DNA from: Paenibacillus sp. ACRRY
GTDB lineage: Bacteria; Bacillota; Bacilli; Paenibacillales; Paenibacillaceae
Assembly (NCBI RefSeq): GCF_022346995.1
Contig: NZ_JAKRNM010000003.1
Coordinates: forward strand, 186,001 to 250,000
Length of the DNA stretch: 64,000 nt
Reading direction: 5' to 3'
Shown: positions 60,197 through 64,000 of the stretch, one piece after another
Position numbering within the stretch: the first letter of the stretch is position 1
Layout: every line of letters begins with the position of its first letter
Notes under the pieces: generated by a model
What the model saw: only the letters and a program-made list of their open reading frames with translations
What the model was told of the DNA's origin: nothing
Database searches by the model: none
Made by a program: the position numbers and the translations under genes

Positions 60197-61920
60197 TGAA
60201 ATTGTTTCGCATGCTCAAGCCTTATCAAGTCCCCATTATCTTCATTTTGGGTCTGGTATTGCTGCAATCGCTCGCCGAGCTGTACCTGCCAACCTTGATG
60301 GCCGATATCGTTAATGATGGTATCGTCAAAGGTGATGTTCCATACATCTGGCAAATTGGCGGCTGGATGCTGGTCATTGCCATTGGGGGTACGGCGTGTT
60401 CCGTATTGGCCAGTTACCTGTCTTCCCGTACAGCAGGCGGATTCGCCAAGCAGCTGCGCAGCCGGGTTTTCCGCCATGTGGAGAATTTCTCACTGCAGGA
60501 GTTTGATAAGCTAGGCACCGCATCACTGATCACCCGTACGACGAATGACATTACGCAGGTTCAGAACGTATTAACGATGATGCTGCGCATGATGATCATG
60601 GCTCCGATGATGTGTATTGGTGGTATCTTCATGGCGGTATCCCAGGACGCCAAGTTGTCCACCATTTTCCTGGTTGTGCTGCCCGTATTGGCCGGTGCCA
60701 TTGCACTGATTGGGGCCAAGGGTCTTCCGCTATTTAAACAAATCCAAAAAAAGCTGGACCGGCTGAATTTGGTTCTGCGTGAACAACTGACAGGTATTCG
60801 TGTCGTTCGTTCCTTCAACCGCGGAGAACATGAACGCGTTCGTTTTAACGGAGCGAATACCGATCTGAGAGATGCTTCCATTAAAGTTAACGTCCTTATG
60901 GCGACATTAATGCCTGTTATGATGCTTGTCATGAACTTCTCCATGATCGCCATTCTTTACTTCGGAGGACAGCGCATCGACAGTGGAAACATGGATATTG
61001 GTTCCCTGATTGCGTTTATCCAGTACGCGATGCAGATTATGTTCTCCCTGATTATGGTTTCCATTATTTTTGTCATGATTCCAAGAGCTTCTGCATCCGC
61101 AGAACGGATCAACGAAGTATTGGATATGCAGCCTGACCTTAGTGATCCAGAGCAGCCTCGTGGCATGAAATCCCTACAGGGCACCATTGAATTCGACAAT
61201 GTGACCTTCCGTTATCCGGGAGCAGAGAATGCGGCACTGTCGGGTATTTCGTTTACAGCCCGTCCCGGGGAAACTACAGCCATTATTGGTGGTACGGGAT
61301 CAGGGAAATCCACGCTGCTCAGCCTTATTCCCCGTTTCTATGATGTCACGGAAGGCAGCGTGCGGGTTAACGGTACGGATGTACGAGAGATTAGTCAGGA
61401 AGATTTACGTGCGAAAATTGGCTTTGTGCCACAAAAGGCAGTCCTCTTCACGGGAACGATTGCGGAGAATATCCGACACGGGAAAGAAGATGCCACAATG
61501 GAGGAAATCGTTCATGCAGCCCGGACTGCGCAGGCTGAGAACTTCATTTCCGAGATGAAAGACGGGTATGACAGCCTAATTGCTCAAGGTGGTAATAACG
61601 TTTCTGGTGGACAGAAACAGCGTTTGTCCATTGCACGCGCACTTGTTCGTCGCCCGGAAGTGTATATTTTTGACGACAGCTTCTCCGCTTTGGATTTCAA
61701 AACAGATGCCAAACTTCGTGCTGCGCTGAAATCTGAAACGACCGAAGCGGCGGTGCTGATTGTTGCACAGCGAGTAAGTACAGTTATGGATGCAGATCGC
61801 ATTCTGGTTATGGATGAAGGACGCATTGTTGGTTCCGGTACCCATAAGGAACTGCTCGCGAACAATGAAGTGTACCGCGAGATTGTATCATCCCAGCTGA
61901 CAGAGGAGGAGATCGCATGA
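60193..61920 (+). CDS. Heterodimeric ABC exporter, subunit with non-canonical Walker B
   Basis: A protein of 575 residues: six membrane helices (VLLQSLAELYLPTLMADIVN near the start), then an ATPase domain with Walker A GGTGSGKSTLLS near residue 365, signature VSGGQKQRLSIARAL near 470 and Walker B VYIFDDSFSALD near 495. The usual catalytic Glu after Walker B is Asp (FDDS in place of DE), which marks the degenerate-site partner in exporters such as BmrC or TM287. The start overlaps the marR stop. With the next gene it forms a drug- or lipid-type exporter. Confidence 0.88.
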   Translation: MMKLFRMLKPYQVPIIFILGLVLLQSLAELYLPTLMADIVNDGIVKGDVPYIWQIGGWMLVIAIGGTACSVLASYLSSRTAGGFAKQLRSRVFRHVENFSLQEFDKLGTASLITRTTNDITQVQNVLTMMLRMMIMAPMMCIGGIFMAVSQDAKLSTIFLVVLPVLAGAIALIGAKGLPLFKQIQKKLDRLNLVLREQLTGIRVVRSFNRGEHERVRFNGANTDLRDASIKVNVLMATLMPVMMLVMNFSMIAILYFGGQRIDSGNMDIGSLIAFIQYAMQIMFSLIMVSIIFVMIPRASASAERINEVLDMQPDLSDPEQPRGMKSLQGTIEFDNVTFRYPGAENAALSGISFTARPGETTAIIGGTGSGKSTLLSLIPRFYDVTEGSVRVNGTDVREISQEDLRAKIGFVPQKAVLFTGTIAENIRHGKEDATMEEIVHAARTAQAENFISEMKDGYDSLIAQGGNNVSGGQKQRLSIARALVRRPEVYIFDDSFSALDFKTDAKLRAALKSETTEAAVLIVAQRVSTVMDADRILVMDEGRIVGSGTHKELLANNEVYREIVSSQLTEEEIA

Positions 61921-63800
61921 GTGAACGTGCCGAACATAAAAGCAAAGCACCACGTTCCGGCGGACCAGGTCATCCTGGTGGCGGTATGGGCATGCGTCCT
62001 CCGGGCGAGAAGCCGAAGGACTTCAAAGGTACGCTGCGGCGGCTGATCCAGTATCTCCAGCCACACCGATATCGTCTGCTTGGTGTACTTGTCGCAGCGA
62101 TTCTCAGTACCGTGTTCAGCATTATCAGCCCGAAAGTTATGGCTGAAGGAACCGATATACTGAGCCAAGGCGCCATTGCCATTCTGCAGGGCATACAGGG
62201 CGCGGGTATTGATTTTCCCGCATTAATGAAAGTGTTGTATCTGCTCTTGGGATTGTACCTGTTCAGTGCAGCATTTATGTATATTCAGCAATATTTAATG
62301 GCTGGCGTTGCTCAGCGAGTGGTTTATGACATGCGTGAGCAGATCAGCGCCAAAGTGGGGCGGCTGCCACTGAAATATTTTGACTCCCGCACCCACGGGG
62401 AGACACTTAGCCGGGCGACCAATGATGTGGACAACATCAGTAATACGCTTCAGCAGAGTTTGGCACAGTTTATTACTTCTGTCGTAACTATTGTCGGCGT
62501 AATAATCATGATGCTGACGATTAGTCCATGGATGACGCTGATCACCATTTTGACGCTTCCACTAAGTGTAATTGTTGTAATGTTGGTAGCATCCCGTTCG
62601 CAAAAACATTTTGCCGGTCAGCAGAAATCACTGGGTGAGCTGAACGGACATGTCGAGGAGATGTACACCGGACACAAGGTCGTAAAAGCATTTGGACGCG
62701 AAGAACAATCGGTACAGCAATTTGAGAAAGTCAATGAAGAGCTGTATGAATCGGGCTGGAAAGCCCAATTTATCTCAGGGATCATCATGCCGCTTATGAG
62801 TTTTGTGGGTAACCTGGGTTATGTTCTGATCTGTGTGGTTGGCGGGATCTTTGTTACACGCGGCGCTATCTCAATCGGGGATATTCTGGCGTTCACGCAG
62901 TACTCTCGTCAATTTACACAGCCGATTAATCAGATTGCAAATATCTCCAATATTATTCAGTCCACTATCGCTTCGGCGGAGCGGGTGTTCGAACTGCTGG
63001 ATGAAGAGGAAGAAGTTCCTGAGTCAAACCAGCCTCTGCAATTACAGCAGCCCGTAGGAGCGGTTGCGTTCCAAGGCGTTAATTTTGGATATAAACCGGA
63101 TGAACTGCTTATCAAAAATATGAACATCGATGTTAAGCCGGGTCAAACCGTAGCCATCGTAGGACCAACCGGCGCAGGTAAGACGACACTGATCAACCTG
63201 TTGATGCGTTTCTACGAAATTCAGGATGGAAAAATCACGATTGATGGTATCGATATCCGGGACATGGAGCGCGGCAAGCTGCGCAGTCTGTTCGGGATGG
63301 TGCTTCAGGATACATGGCTGTTTAACGGAAGCATTCGGGACAACATCGCGTATGGACGTGAGGGTGCAACCGAAGCAGAAGTGGTTAAGGCAGCAGATGC
63401 AGCCCATGCCGATCACTTTATCCGTACGTTGCCGGATGGCTATGATACCGTGCTGAACGAAGAAGCATCGAATATCTCTCAGGGACAGAAACAGCTGCTC
63501 ACGATTGCAAGAGCCATCTTGGCGAACCCTTCCATTCTTATTCTGGATGAAGCAACGAGCAGCGTGGATACCCGTACCGAAGTATTTATTCAGAAAGCAA
63601 TGAATGATCTGATGAAGGATCGCACCAGCTTCGTCATTGCTCACCGCTTGTCTACCATTCGCGGGGCGGATCTCATCCTTGTCATGGATCACGGTAATGT
63701 GATCGAACAGGGTAATCATGAGGAATTGATGGCCCAGCAAGGATTCTATGCCGATCTGTACAACAGCCAGTTTGCAGAGCAGCAGCCTCAGGCGATCTAA
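61917..63800 (+). CDS. Heterodimeric ABC exporter, subunit with canonical ATPase site
   Basis: A protein of 627 residues. It opens with a polar, Gly/Pro-rich tail of about 35 residues (SGGPGHPGGGMGMRPPGEKP), then six membrane helices and the ATPase domain: Walker A GPTGAGKTTLIN near residue 418, Walker B ILILDEATSSVD near 540 with the Glu in place, and the switch His in FVIAHRLSTIRG. Its signature is ISQGQKQLLTIARAIL instead of LSGGQ. Combined with the Asp in its partner, this builds one degenerate and one active ATP site, as in BmrCD and LmrCD. The ATG overlaps the previous stop. Confidence 0.88.
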   Translation: MSERAEHKSKAPRSGGPGHPGGGMGMRPPGEKPKDFKGTLRRLIQYLQPHRYRLLGVLVAAILSTVFSIISPKVMAEGTDILSQGAIAILQGIQGAGIDFPALMKVLYLLLGLYLFSAAFMYIQQYLMAGVAQRVVYDMREQISAKVGRLPLKYFDSRTHGETLSRATNDVDNISNTLQQSLAQFITSVVTIVGVIIMMLTISPWMTLITILTLPLSVIVVMLVASRSQKHFAGQQKSLGELNGHVEEMYTGHKVVKAFGREEQSVQQFEKVNEELYESGWKAQFISGIIMPLMSFVGNLGYVLICVVGGIFVTRGAISIGDILAFTQYSRQFTQPINQIANISNIIQSTIASAERVFELLDEEEEVPESNQPLQLQQPVGAVAFQGVNFGYKPDELLIKNMNIDVKPGQTVAIVGPTGAGKTTLINLLMRFYEIQDGKITIDGIDIRDMERGKLRSLFGMVLQDTWLFNGSIRDNIAYGREGATEAEVVKAADAAHADHFIRTLPDGYDTVLNEEASNISQGQKQLLTIARAILANPSILILDEATSSVDTRTEVFIQKAMNDLMKDRTSFVIAHRLSTIRGADLILVMDHGNVIEQGNHEELMAQQGFYADLYNSQFAEQQPQAI

Positions 63801-63824
63801 CTGAACCGATGCGTAGAATGATAA

Positions 63825-63863
63825 AAATAAGCCAGACTCCCCTGTTGGGAGCCTGGCTTATTT
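63825..63863. terminator. Bidirectional terminator
   Basis: AATAAGCCAGACTCCC pairs with GGGAGCCTGGCTTATT with one mismatch and T runs on both strands. It closes the exporter operon and the partial minus-strand gene. Confidence 0.85.
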
Positions 63864-63901
63864 GTTGTGTGGTATCCTTTTTGCCGCAAAGTTGAAATGA
63901 A

Positions 63902-64000
63902 TTACTTGTCTTTGGATTCCACCACAGCTGTACGATCTGCTTCATCACGGAAATCGACCTTCTCTTCGGGCTCTGCATCCGTGTTCGCTTCTTGAAGAGC
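63902..64000 (-). CDS. C-terminal end of an unknown minus-strand gene
   Basis: On the minus strand the frame is open from the window edge to a TAA at 63904-63902, 32 residues. The tail is acidic and polar (EANTDAEPEEKVDFRDEADR, ending ESKDK), as found at disordered protein ends. It is followed by the shared terminator, which supports a real gene end. No function can be read from this fragment. Confidence 0.5.
   Translation of the reverse strand, partial: ALQEANTDAEPEEKVDFRDEADRTAVVESKDK

Noticed and set aside
63682..63978. Minus-strand open frame crossing the end of the second ABC gene
   Set aside because: It runs through the shared terminator and into a conserved ABC gene. A different minus-strand frame (63902-64000) better explains this edge.

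Overview
The window is a 64 kb piece of a Gram-positive, endospore-forming chromosome, most likely Paenibacillus or a close relative. I infer this from strong AGGAGG-type ribosome binding sites with ATG, GTG and TTG starts, cytochrome bd in the order cydA-B-D-C, a glpP antiterminator, cidA/cidB with a divergent LysR gene, a TagO-type transferase, an LtaS-type synthase, HmoB, and spore-surface-like repeat proteins. I saw no rRNA, tRNA, CRISPR array, insertion sequence or prophage core gene. Coordinates come from reading the sequence. Functions come from motif recognition without any database search.

Layout. 1-6.3 kb: the end of an aminoglycoside-phosphotransferase-like gene, a three-gene ABC importer of the TrpXYZ/COG2984 type, and a winged-helix regulator paired with an MFS exporter. 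6.3-20.3 kb: an accessory island. It has two Ser/Thr/Asn-rich beta proteins on the minus strand, a basic DUF6385-like protein and a Thr-rich repeat protein on the plus strand, three consecutive GT2-TPR glycosyltransferases, and a convergent minus-strand operon (TPR protein, GT2, GT4, methyltransferase). I read this as a self-contained system that builds and glycosylates a spore-surface protein layer. It is the most interesting part of the window.

20.3-31.4 kb: cydABDC behind two TGTGA-N6-TCACA palindromes, a TagO-like gene, an ArsR gene with a palindromic operator and a divergent SnoaL-like target, and a gluconokinase. 31.4-34.6 kb: a sugar ABC importer (binding protein and two permeases, no ATPase) in the same direction as the kinase. 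34.9-41.2 kb: a GTP cyclohydrolase II-type gene, the glycerol genes glpP-glpK-glpD with an antitermination leader before glpD, and a Gfo/Idh/MocA oxidoreductase.

41.3-46 kb: divergent HxlR/DoxX genes with a long structured leader, an AlkC-like repair protein downstream of a Crp-family regulator, an unusual AbrB-zinc-HTH protein, and cidA/cidB facing cidR. 47-57.8 kb: a nitrilase plus two GNAT genes, an LtaS-like synthase, HmoB, a nuclease-helicase fusion, a cytoplasmic alpha-amylase, a lipoprotein and an MBL-fold hydrolase. 58-64 kb: uxaC, then a MarR-controlled heterodimeric ABC exporter with its operator on the -10 box, then the tail of a minus-strand gene cut by the window edge.
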